Assembly (NCBI GenBank): GCA_945861275.1
Contig: CAMATZ010000058.1
Span: 1-32,793 of the forward strand
Direction: 5' to 3'
Source of the DNA: Bordetella parapertussis
Lineage (GTDB): Bacteria; Pseudomonadota; Gammaproteobacteria; Burkholderiales; SG8-41
DNA: 32,793 nucleotides
The position numbers and the translations under genes are program-made. Positions 26,011 to 32,793 of this stretch are shown piece by piece. The notes below the pieces were generated by a model. It did not search any database. It was given only the letters and a program-made list of their open reading frames with translations, and had not been told where the DNA came from. Position 1 is the first letter of the stretch. Every line of letters starts with the position of its first letter.

Positions 26011-26494
26011 GCAGCACCGTTGCGCGTTCACGCAGCACGCGTTGAATGGCGCGCACTATGCCCTGGTAACCCGTGCAGCGGCACAGATTCCCGGCCAATT
26101 CCCGGCGTATGCGCGCCTCGTCGATGGCGTTCACCAGGTGCGGCAACCGGGTCACAATGTCGCGCGCAGTGATTAACATGCCGGGCGTGCAAAACCCGCA
26201 CTGCAGCGCGTGCTCGGCGCTAAAGGCGGTGCGCAAGTGTTGCATCACCGCGTCATCGTCGAAGCCTTCGATGGTGCGCACCTGCGCGCCCTCACAGCGC
26301 ATGGCGAACTGAATGCAAGAGCGCGCCGGCGCCCCATCGAGTTCAACAGTGCATGCGCCGCACACACCGTGTTCACACCCCAGGTGCGTGCCGGTAAGCC
26401 CCTCATGTTCGCGCAGAAAATCGGCCAGGTGAGTACGTGGCTCGACCGCGGCCGAGACGCTTTGCCCGTTAACGGTCAAATTCAGATTTGTCAT
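26000..26494 (-). CDS. Molybdenum hydroxylase small subunit, [2Fe-2S] (CoxS-like)
   Basis: This 164-residue electron-transfer subunit has two [2Fe-2S] domains. The plant-ferredoxin-like one has C40, C45, C48 and C60 (GCEHGVCGAC). The helical one has C99, C102, C138 and C140 (QCGFCTPGM, LCRCTGY). All eight ligands are present. It passes electrons from the molybdenum cofactor to FAD. Its ATG overlaps the FAD subunit stop by 4 bases and its 3' end overlaps coxG. It is of the xanthine oxidase/CO dehydrogenase family, and the subunit does not reveal the substrate. Confidence 0.95.
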   Translation of the reverse strand: MTNLNLTVNGQSVSAAVEPRTHLADFLREHEGLTGTHLGCEHGVCGACTVELDGAPARSCIQFAMRCEGAQVRTIEGFDDDAVMQHLRTAFSAEHALQCGFCTPGMLITARDIVTRLPHLVNAIDEARIRRELAGNLCRCTGYQGIVRAIQRVLRERATVLRAA

Positions 26495-27303
26495 GCGAAT
26501 ACCTGTGCCACGGCGCGCTTTAACGCCACGCCATGTATTTGAAATTCATAGGGTTCGTCACAACCCGCGGCGCGTACTTCTGCGTCAATGGCGGCCTGCG
26601 ACCCGCTGAGCACGCCCTCCATATCACGCACCAGATACGGCGCACCGGCAGTCGCACCGATCACCGCCCGTCGTACGCCGCGCGCGGGGTCGAGCAACAC
26701 CGCGCCTATCGCTTCGGCAAAGTCGCCCACCTTGCGGCAAAATTTGAAATAGCCGAACGTTGCGCCTGCCGAGCACTTCGCAATGCGTACGCCCAGCAAT
26801 AGCTCGTCCGCGCCCAGTAATGTGGTAAATGCGGCCCGCATGAAATCACCGCTGGCGACTTCGCGCCGGCCTTTACCGTTGGGGCCTTCGATCACATACA
26901 CCGCATCCAGCAGGCGCATGGTGCTCACCCAATCCGCAGCGGGGTCGGCGTGGCAGAGACTGCCGCCCAGCGTGCCGCGATTGCGCACCGCACGGTAGGC
27001 GATATTCGCTGCGACAAAAGGCATTAACCCACGCGAGGGATCGGGCACGCGCGCATCCTCAATCGCGGCATGCGTGACGTTCGCGCCCAAGTAGATGGCT
27101 TCACCCTCGTCCCGCACTTCGCTCAAGCCGGCAAGTGCAGTGAGGTCTATCACGGCACTCGGTTGCGCGAGGCGCAAGTTCAGCATGGGCCCTAACGATT
27201 GGCCGCCAGCCATCGCTTTGGCGAGCCCTGCGCCCGCGGCCAGCAGCGCACAGGCCTCGGCAGCCGTGCCCGGGCGCTGGTATTCGAATGCAGCCGCTTT
27301 CAT
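26491..27303 (-). CDS. Molybdenum hydroxylase FAD-binding medium subunit (CoxM-like)
   Basis: This 270-residue FAD-binding subunit has the family motifs AGGQSL near residues 32-37 and TLGGSLCHADPAAD near 111-124, which hold the FAD pyrophosphate. It receives electrons from the small subunit and hands them to an acceptor, probably quinone if CoxG anchors the complex. It overlaps the genes on either side by 4 bases, a tightly coupled L-M-S order in transcription. Length is slightly below the usual 280-290 residues but nothing essential is missing. Confidence 0.94.
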   Translation of the reverse strand: MKAAAFEYQRPGTAAEACALLAAGAGLAKAMAGGQSLGPMLNLRLAQPSAVIDLTALAGLSEVRDEGEAIYLGANVTHAAIEDARVPDPSRGLMPFVAANIAYRAVRNRGTLGGSLCHADPAADWVSTMRLLDAVYVIEGPNGKGRREVASGDFMRAAFTTLLGADELLLGVRIAKCSAGATFGYFKFCRKVGDFAEAIGAVLLDPARGVRRAVIGATAGAPYLVRDMEGVLSGSQAAIDAEVRAAGCDEPYEFQIHGVALKRAVAQVFA

Positions 27304-29678
27304 GCGCTCCCCTCCCGCCTTGCAGCTGCGATAGCTGCCAGCAAGCGCTTCGGGCTCACCGGGCTCTCGGTGATTTCCACGCCTATATCCTTTAGCGCGT
27401 CGTTGATCGCATTCACAATTGCCGCCGGCGGCGCAATCGCGCCGCCCTCACCTATGCCCTTTTGGCCAAACTCGGTGTAGGGCGAGGGCGTTTCGATATG
27501 CGCTATGCGCAGGGTTGGCACCTCAGGCGCGCCCGGCAGCAGGTAGTCGGCGAGCGTGGAGGCCAGGGGTTGGCCGTTCTCGTCAAAAGGCATTTCTTCG
27601 TACAGCGCCGTGCCTATGCCCTGCGCGGTGCCGCCCATGATCTGGCCGTCCACCACCATCGGGTTCACCAGCACACCGCCATCTTCGGCGATCGCATAGT
27701 CGAGAATTTCGACTGCGCCCAGTTCGGTGTCGACCGCGACCACGACCGCATGGCAGGCATACGAGAAGGTGCCGCTATCGCGCGCGGCTTTGTAGCCCGC
27801 AATTACTTCAAGCCCCGCAGGATCTATGTCGGCGGGCAGCAGTTGCGGTGCGCGGTGCCAGGTGTGCGCAATCTCGGCCAATGACAAACGCGGCGTATCG
27901 CCTTCAAAAATCATGCCTTGCGACAAGCGCAACGCAGCCTCGTCGCAGCCCAATAATTTCGATGCAATGTGTTTCACACGTTTGGCCATTTCCTTGCACG
28001 CCGCCGCAACGGCCCCGCCGCTCATCACCATCGAGCGCGAACCCCAGGTGCCGGTGGAGTACGGCGAATGCGCGGTGTCGCCATGCGACAGCCGCACCTT
28101 CTCAATATCGATGCCCAGCACCTGATGGGCGATCTGCGCCAGAGTGGTTTCCATGCTTTGCCCGTGCGAATGCGCACCGATGGCAAGCTCGAGTACGCCG
28201 TCCGCATTCATGCGTGCGCGGCACTGCTCATGTCCCGGCACCATGGGTATGCCCCAGCCGAAGTAGACGCTGGTGCCGTGCGCGGCCTGCTCGCAATAGA
28301 TCGCAAAGCCAACGCCGATACGCCGTCCGTCGGCCTCGCCCGCACGCTGACGCGCCCGCACTGCGTCCAGCTTGATCGCATCACGCGCCATTTTCAGCAC
28401 GCGCGGGTAGTCGCCGCTGTCGAAATGTTTTTTCGTAATGTTGTCGTAGGGCATTTCCGCGGGCTGCACCACGTTGGCAAGCCGCACATCGATGGGCTCC
28501 ATGCCCGCTTCTCGCGCAACGGCATCCACCATCAGTTCGAGCGCGAAGCACACGCCAGTGCGCGCCACGCCACGGTAGGGAAGAATCGGCGCCTTGTTGG
28601 TCGCCACCGACCAGGTCTTGCAGCGGTAGCGTTCCATCTTGTACGGGCCGGGCAGGATCGAGCTGACCTGCGCGGCTTCGAGACAGGCGGAAAACGGATA
28701 CGACGAATACGCGCCCGAATCGACGGTGGCCTCGCAATCTATGCCCAGCAAGCGACCATCGCGCCCGGCATACACCGTAATGTCGTAATCATGTTCGCGG
28801 CAATTGGCGTTCGCAATCAACTGTTCGCGGCGGTCTTCGATCCAGCGCAGCGGGCGCCTTAACTTGATCGCCAGCCGCGCCAGCACAATTTCTTCCGGCA
28901 GCAAAATACCTTTGTAGCCAAAGCCGCCGCCTACATCCGGTGCAATCACGCGAATCTGCCCTGTATCCAGGCCCAAACATTCCGACAGGCCCTGGCGGTT
29001 GATGTGCACCATTTGCGCCGAGGACCACAGCGTGAGTTGCTCAAGCCGTGTATCCCACTGGCACACCACGCCGCGTCCCTCCAGCGGCGACATGCATTGG
29101 CGGGCGGTGCGTATATGGCGTGTGATCCTGATCGGCGCGTGGGCAATCGACGACAAATCATCGTCAACTCTGGTTTCCAGAAAAATGTTATCGCCCCACG
29201 CTTCATGCACCAGGGCGAGTGGCGCTGTACGTGCGCGCAGCATATCCACCACCGCGGGTAATTCGTCGATATCCGCAAACACCTCCTGTGCCAGATCTTC
29301 CGCCTGCGCGCGCGTGGGGGCTACGCAGGCGGCAATCAACTCGCCCACCTGGCGCACTTTCCCGCGCGCCAGCGGCCATTGGTCGGATGGCTTGAAGCCT
29401 TGCAGGCCTGATACGGCGCGTATCGGCTTTACGCCATCCAGATCATCCATGGTGAACACTGCGGATTCGCGCCCGGCGGGCTTTTCTATCCCTTTAAGGT
29501 GCCCGTGCGCAATTGGCGAGCGCGCGAAGGCTACGTCCCACATGCCCGCCAATTGCAGATCGCCTGTGAATTGACCGCGGCCAGTCATGAAGCGCCCGTC
29601 TTCCTTGCGCAACACACTCGCGCCTACGCCCTGCCCCGCAGCGCCGACCGCGAGGTGCTTCGCGTCGCCTGGGTTCAT
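27300..29678 (-). CDS. Molybdenum hydroxylase large subunit, CO dehydrogenase-like but not form I
   Basis: This 792-residue molybdopterin cytosine dinucleotide-type catalytic subunit starts with GVGASVLRKEDGRFMTGRG. It has the cofactor-contact segment PDVGGGFGYKG near 247-257 and the catalytic glutamate E744 in GIGEGGAI. The active-site loop reads PYRGVAR (367-373), where true aerobic CO dehydrogenase has a CSFR motif and form II relatives have YRGAGR. It is therefore a hydroxylase for some other substrate, such as an N-heterocycle, aldehyde or acyl compound. ATG 29678 is chosen because it overlaps the amidohydrolase stop by 4 bases (ATGA); an upstream frame to 29717 exists. Confidence 0.93.
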   Translation of the reverse strand: MNPGDAKHLAVGAAGQGVGASVLRKEDGRFMTGRGQFTGDLQLAGMWDVAFARSPIAHGHLKGIEKPAGRESAVFTMDDLDGVKPIRAVSGLQGFKPSDQWPLARGKVRQVGELIAACVAPTRAQAEDLAQEVFADIDELPAVVDMLRARTAPLALVHEAWGDNIFLETRVDDDLSSIAHAPIRITRHIRTARQCMSPLEGRGVVCQWDTRLEQLTLWSSAQMVHINRQGLSECLGLDTGQIRVIAPDVGGGFGYKGILLPEEIVLARLAIKLRRPLRWIEDRREQLIANANCREHDYDITVYAGRDGRLLGIDCEATVDSGAYSSYPFSACLEAAQVSSILPGPYKMERYRCKTWSVATNKAPILPYRGVARTGVCFALELMVDAVAREAGMEPIDVRLANVVQPAEMPYDNITKKHFDSGDYPRVLKMARDAIKLDAVRARQRAGEADGRRIGVGFAIYCEQAAHGTSVYFGWGIPMVPGHEQCRARMNADGVLELAIGAHSHGQSMETTLAQIAHQVLGIDIEKVRLSHGDTAHSPYSTGTWGSRSMVMSGGAVAAACKEMAKRVKHIASKLLGCDEAALRLSQGMIFEGDTPRLSLAEIAHTWHRAPQLLPADIDPAGLEVIAGYKAARDSGTFSYACHAVVVAVDTELGAVEILDYAIAEDGGVLVNPMVVDGQIMGGTAQGIGTALYEEMPFDENGQPLASTLADYLLPGAPEVPTLRIAHIETPSPYTEFGQKGIGEGGAIAPPAAIVNAINDALKDIGVEITESPVSPKRLLAAIAAARREGSA

Positions 29679-30949
29679 GCCGCCTGTGCCTGGATTTGCG
29701 GCAGGATCGGCGCGCACGCCTCATGGCGCACGCCGTCGCGTATGCAATACGCCGGCGTAAGCACGCGGTCGGCCACCACTTGCGTGCCCTCGTTATCACT
29801 GAGCACAAAGCGCCCGCGCTGATCATTCAATACGGAAATGTCCGCCGCTGCGCCCACACCCAGATGCCCCAAATCGCCGGGCAGGCCAAAGTCACGCTGC
29901 GCATTGCAGGTCGCCATCGCCACCACATGTTCGAGCGGCAATTTCAGGGCGAGCATGGAGGTCATGGCGGACACCAGCGAAAACTTCACCGCGCCGAAAA
30001 ACATGTGCTCCTTGTCGGGATGCGCATCCGGCGTGCCCGGTGCTTTGGGCTTGGGCACGGTAGTGTTGTAGCCGTGCATATCCGCGCCCAGCGTGTCCGG
30101 CATGATGCCTGCATCCAGAGCAATACGTGCCATTTTGTAGCTGAAATGCGAGCCGTGACCGACATCAACTTTCAAACCCATGGCCATTGCCTCTTTCACA
30201 ATCGCATGCACCTTGCCCTCGCGATTTACGAAACCACCGGGGTGACGCGTGAACGGGTGCGCCAGAATATCGCCCGCCTTCAACAGCGGCACCACTTGTG
30301 CAAGTATGGTATCGGCATCGACGCCGTTCGCGCCTGCCTCAGGCAAAGGCCACAACTGGCCGAAGTGGATGTACACCGGCAGGCCGGCGCGGCGGCCGAT
30401 CTCGGCAGCCTGTTTCATCACATCCATTCCCCAGCGCGCAAAGCCACCCAGTTCCGCATGGGCCTTAAAACCTTTGATGATGTCGCGGTTCTCGTTCGCC
30501 ACCTTCACCGTGGCTTCTACATCGAGGCAATCCGGCTTGTAAAGCGCCGGGTAGTAATGGCCTTCCATTCCACCCACCAGATAAGAGGAGAGGTAAGCGA
30601 ACACGCGCGATTTTTTGGGCTTCACCACATATTCAGTAAACGCCGGATAAGTCATGCACGAAGGTCCGCCCTGATCGATCAGGGTAGTTACGCCCGAATC
30701 GACGCCGCACATATCGGCTTCCAGACCAAAGCGCCCGGTCACATGCTCAAACACATGGGCGTGGGTGTCGATCAAACCGGGCGTGACCAGCATGCCGCGC
30801 GCGCTCATTACCTTCTTGGCGGAGGAAGGCGCGATGCTCTCTTCAACGGCGGCGATGCGGCCATCCTTGATGGCGATGTCACGCACCGCGTTCAGCTTGT
30901 GCGCGGGATCCACCACCTGCCCGCCTTGCAATAACAAATCGTAGGTCAT
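29675..30949 (-). CDS. Metal-dependent amidohydrolase (dihydroorotase/deacetylase-like)
   Basis: This 424-residue cytoplasmic amidohydrolase has its first metal motif H63-x-H65 in PGLIDTHAHV, a bridging-lysine candidate K160 or K163 (IKGFKAH), metal histidines H196 (YIHFG) and H232 (LAHPF), and catalytic D291 (LGADMHG). It resembles the amidohydrolase/deacetylase metallohydrolase group between dihydroorotase and D-aminoacylase, so it may open a cyclic ureide or imide, or cleave an N-acyl group. The start has AAAGGAC upstream. As first gene of the operon with the molybdenum hydroxylase it probably acts on the hydroxylated product or its precursor. Confidence 0.85.
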   Translation of the reverse strand: MTYDLLLQGGQVVDPAHKLNAVRDIAIKDGRIAAVEESIAPSSAKKVMSARGMLVTPGLIDTHAHVFEHVTGRFGLEADMCGVDSGVTTLIDQGGPSCMTYPAFTEYVVKPKKSRVFAYLSSYLVGGMEGHYYPALYKPDCLDVEATVKVANENRDIIKGFKAHAELGGFARWGMDVMKQAAEIGRRAGLPVYIHFGQLWPLPEAGANGVDADTILAQVVPLLKAGDILAHPFTRHPGGFVNREGKVHAIVKEAMAMGLKVDVGHGSHFSYKMARIALDAGIMPDTLGADMHGYNTTVPKPKAPGTPDAHPDKEHMFFGAVKFSLVSAMTSMLALKLPLEHVVAMATCNAQRDFGLPGDLGHLGVGAAADISVLNDQRGRFVLSDNEGTQVVADRVLTPAYCIRDGVRHEACAPILPQIQAQAA

Positions 30950-31032
30950 GATTGTCCTTTCACTAAAGGGGCGGGGGCGGTTACGTCAAACATTGCAGAG
31001 AAATGAAAGCTGCGTACATTTTTAAAAACAAA

Positions 31033-31063
31033 TTGGAATCCCAAAGAGTGCGATGACTATAAT
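31033..31063 (+). promoter_or_regulatory. Possible plus-strand promoter outside the DUF559 element
   Basis: A perfect TATAAT at 31058-31063 is preceded by TTGGAA at 31033-31038, with a rather long 19-base spacer. It points toward the DUF559 gene and, beyond it, the DUF1116 gene. It lies just outside the left inverted repeat, so it may be the original promoter of the DUF1116 gene, now separated by the inserted unit. Confidence 0.3.
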
Positions 31064-31152
31064 CCCGTCCAAGCGCAGGGGCAAGGCGCGCTGCGGTTCG
31101 ATTCAAACCGATGTGGAAGCATAGACATCTAAACATTTCTCCACAGAAAATC

Positions 31153-31191
31153 CCTTCCCCTTCAGGGGGAAGGTTAGGATGGGGGTGGGGT
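31153..31191 (+). repeat. Left inner inverted-repeat arm of the DUF559 unit
   Basis: The arm contains a perfect 8-bp hairpin (CCTTCCCC, loop TTCAG, GGGGAAGG) followed by a G-rich tail with GGATGGGGGTGGGG. It matches the right arm in inverted orientation at 36 of 39 positions. The stem plus G-rich tail looks like a REP-type unit. Confidence 0.85.
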
Positions 31192-31228
31192 AAATTACAC
31201 TTTTTGATCCAAAGAATATGGATTGCCA

Positions 31229-31636
31229 GTGAAAGGCCGAACCAACCAGACTATCCTGCGTTCAAAGTTGCAGCGGCGCTTGCGTACCAACATGACAGAT
31301 GCCGAGCAGCGCTTGTGGCGCCTTTTACGGCGAAAGCAAATGTCGGACTTCAAATTCCGCAGGCAGCATCCGTTTGGTGACTACATCATCGATTTTGTTT
31401 GTCTGGAGGCCATGCTCGCGGTAGAGGTCGATGGTGGCCAGCATAACGCACATCAGGCAGAAGATACGGTGCGTACGGCGTTTCTAAAGCAAGCGGGTTT
31501 CCTTGTTTTACGTTTTTGGAACAACGAAGTAATGAGTGATATTGACTCAGTGACAACGGTGATTTGGCGAGCATTGCAGGAGCGGGACCCCACCCCCATC
31601 CCAGCCTTCCCCCTGAAAGGGAAGGAGCTTCTTTGA
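31229..31636 (+). CDS. DUF559 endonuclease-like protein (PD-(D/E)XK/Vsr-like)
   Basis: This protein of about 135 residues belongs to DUF559, a restriction-endonuclease-fold family related to very-short-patch repair nucleases. Key features are LRTNMTDAEQRLWRLLR at the N-terminus, the active-site core D55 (YIIDFVC) and E66-x-D68 (VEVDGGQH), and VLRFWNNEV. The C-terminal PTPIPAFPLKGK is encoded by the right inverted repeat of the surrounding unit. The start is uncertain: GTG 31229 is used, TTG 31223 is in frame, and an internal ATG at 31292 begins at the conserved block. No biological role is established for the family as far as I know. Confidence 0.82.
   Translation: MKGRTNQTILRSKLQRRLRTNMTDAEQRLWRLLRRKQMSDFKFRRQHPFGDYIIDFVCLEAMLAVEVDGGQHNAHQAEDTVRTAFLKQAGFLVLRFWNNEVMSDIDSVTTVIWRALQERDPTPIPAFPLKGKELL
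31587..31625 (-). repeat. Right inner inverted-repeat arm of the DUF559 unit
   Basis: This is the reverse complement of the left arm with three differences; the hairpin stem has one G-T type mismatch. It overlaps the 3' end of the DUF559 gene, so the repeat supplies the last codons and lies before the stop at 31634-31636. Confidence 0.85.
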
Positions 31637-31717
31637 TCTATATAAATGTCGATGCCTACGCGTTAGTTTGAATCGCACCCGACTCGCTGTGGCTAACCGC
31701 GAAAGGACAAGTCTTTC

Positions 31718-32793
31718 ATGAGCACGCTTTCCACCACGGGCAGTGCGAATGCCCGCGCACTCGCGCGCATAGTGCGCAGAGCACCACGCTGGGTGGGCGT
31801 GGCACCCGCGCGCGAAGTTCTGGGTTTGGCGGAGCGCGTGCTGCTGCACGCCGGTCCACCTCTGCTCGACCCTACCCAACCTCCGCCGGCGATGCGCCAC
31901 GCCGCAATGCTTGCCTGCCTGCACGAAGGATGGGCCGCAAACGAAGCGACGGCCGGGCAGCTCATTCAAAGCGGCGAGGTGCGGCTCGAACCCGGCTCTA
32001 CGCATCGCATCTCAACCCCACTCGTATCGCTGGTGTCCGCCAGCACGACACTGGCGATCATAGACGCAGGTGAGCTTGAGGCCAGCGCTCGCTGGTACGG
32101 GTTTCTCGGCACCGGCGGCGGTGCGCAAATGCGCTTCGGCGCGCTTGATCACGCGATCGTTGACCGGCTCAAATTTCGTGAGCACACGCTGCAGCCCGGC
32201 TTTGCCGCACTGCTCAAAGCCGGGCCAGTGGATTTGCTTGCTATCGCACGCGCGGGCTTAAGCGAAGGCGACGACTTGCACAACCGTTTATCCAGTGCCA
32301 CTCAGGTGCTGCACGCGGTGCTCGCCTCCCGCAGGATCGACACGCCCGCCGCTCAGGCTGCGCTGGTCACGATACTTGAAGCGCCACTTTATTTTTTGAA
32401 TCTGTGGATGCCCGCCTGCGCGCTGATGCTCGACAGCGCCGTGGGCGAAACAGGTTCTTCACTGGTGACGCGATTCGGCGCCAACGGTGAGCAAGTCGCC
32501 CTGCAGATTGCCGGATTGCCGGAACGCTGGTTCAGCGGCCCCGCTACGCTGGTGCGCGGTCCCTTTATGAAAGGCGCGCCGGACAACCCGCAGTTTCCCC
32601 CGGTCACCGGCGACAGTGGCATCATCGACGTTTTCGGGCTCGGGGGCCAGGTGCTCCACCGCGCGCCCAGCCTGTTATCGGCATTCGCACCCTGGCTGGC
32701 GGCGGACGACACCGCACGCGCCCAGGCACTGTTGTGCGGCATGCATCCGGTGCTGGGCGTCGCGGTCGGGCTGGACGCCGCTGCTGTGGTCGC
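31718..32793 (+). CDS. DUF1116 protein (YlbE/AllG-like), C-terminus cut by window edge
   Basis: The first 358 codons are present and the frame is open at the edge. The sequence shows the DUF1116 pattern: RRAPRWVGVAPAREVLGL near the start, then LLHAGPPL, HEGWAANEATAGQLIQSGEV, GSSLVTRFGANGEQVALQIAG, and PVTGDSGIIDVFGLGG. Family member AllG (YlbE) is a subunit of oxamate carbamoyltransferase in E. coli allantoin breakdown, with FdrA (AllF) and AllH. If so here, its partners should lie to the right of the window. An AGGA element precedes the ATG by 10 bases. It is divergent from the amidohydrolase-hydroxylase operon, hinting at a shared ureide-type pathway. Confidence 0.8.
   Translation, partial: MSTLSTTGSANARALARIVRRAPRWVGVAPAREVLGLAERVLLHAGPPLLDPTQPPPAMRHAAMLACLHEGWAANEATAGQLIQSGEVRLEPGSTHRISTPLVSLVSASTTLAIIDAGELEASARWYGFLGTGGGAQMRFGALDHAIVDRLKFREHTLQPGFAALLKAGPVDLLAIARAGLSEGDDLHNRLSSATQVLHAVLASRRIDTPAAQAALVTILEAPLYFLNLWMPACALMLDSAVGETGSSLVTRFGANGEQVALQIAGLPERWFSGPATLVRGPFMKGAPDNPQFPPVTGDSGIIDVFGLGGQVLHRAPSLLSAFAPWLAADDTARAQALLCGMHPVLGVAVGLDAAAVV

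Larger units (their letters stand above)
31095..31679. mobile_element. Putative DUF559 unit bounded by long imperfect inverted repeats
   Basis: Outer ends GGTTCGATTCAAAC (31095-31108) and GTTTGAATCGCACC (31666-31679) are inverted with 13 of 14 matches. Inner 39-base arms (31153-31191 and 31587-31625) are inverted with 36 of 39 matches, and weaker similarity (GCAT..ACAT) lies between. Only the DUF559 nuclease gene is enclosed; there is no transposase. No target duplication was evident. The unit sits between the divergent amidohydrolase and DUF1116 genes. Confidence 0.6.

Noticed and set aside
25387-29678. Aerobic carbon monoxide dehydrogenase operon
   Set aside because: The large subunit lacks the form I active-site cysteine motif, and an amidohydrolase heads the operon.
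31091-31110. tRNA T-arm-like string (GGTTCGATTC)
   Set aside because: No acceptor, D or anticodon arms are present around it; it is the outer end of the DUF559 inverted repeat.
31111-31380. Plus-strand frame whose translation contains PSPSGGRLGWGWG
   Set aside because: It is a translation of the left inverted repeat and an alternative frame of the DUF559 gene, not a gene.
1-32793. CRISPR arrays, rRNA, tRNA or prophage genes
   Set aside because: No regularly spaced repeats, RNA gene signatures or phage structural genes were seen on either strand.

Overview
The window reads as chromosomal DNA of a GC-rich betaproteobacterium, most likely of the order Burkholderiales. This is inferred from the codon composition, two Bug-type (tripartite tricarboxylate transporter) binding proteins without their membrane subunits, a MaeB-type malic enzyme next to class II fumarase, and the dense catabolic operons. 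No rRNA, tRNA or CRISPR array was seen, and no gap between genes exceeds 300 bases.

Left edge (1-2379): the end of an IS3-family element, then a plus-strand set made of an HpcH/HpaI-type aldolase, a HdrC-like ferredoxin and a HdrB-like CCG protein. Both Fe-S proteins lack some canonical cysteines.

Positions 2387-12450 hold a compact minus-strand operon for urea-derivative nitrogen. Its order is allophanate hydrolase (AtzF), Tat-exported family 5 binding protein, AtzG, AtzE amidase, two permeases, two ATPases, AtzH and a GntR/FCD regulator. The Atz proteins are those that take 1-carboxybiuret to ammonia and CO2 in cyanuric acid catabolism, but no ring-opening AtzD is present. The true substrate is therefore open. 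A perfect 12-bp palindrome upstream of atzF is a good operator candidate for the GntR protein.

Positions 12708-23322 are central and acyl-CoA metabolism: maeB, fumC, a Bug protein, a hotdog thioesterase, a small secreted protein, a MenB/BadI-like crotonase, a CaiB/BaiF CoA transferase, an epimerase-like VOC protein, a second Bug protein and an LDH2-family dehydrogenase. Four plus-strand genes (aldolase, fumC, CoA transferase, VOC) carry short tandem or inverted repeats just before their start codons.

Positions 23385-25329 hold a Phd/YefM-RelE/ParE toxin-antitoxin pair, a CREST-type membrane hydrolase and a small membrane protein.

Positions 25387-30949 are a second minus-strand operon: a metal-dependent amidohydrolase, the large, medium and small subunits of a molybdenum hydroxylase, and CoxG. 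The large subunit lacks the CO dehydrogenase active-site motif. Divergent to it is the start of a DUF1116 (AllG/YlbE-like) gene that runs off the window. Between the two sits a DUF559 nuclease gene enclosed by long imperfect inverted repeats, whose right arm encodes the end of the protein. This unit is the most interesting candidate for an undescribed mobile element here.
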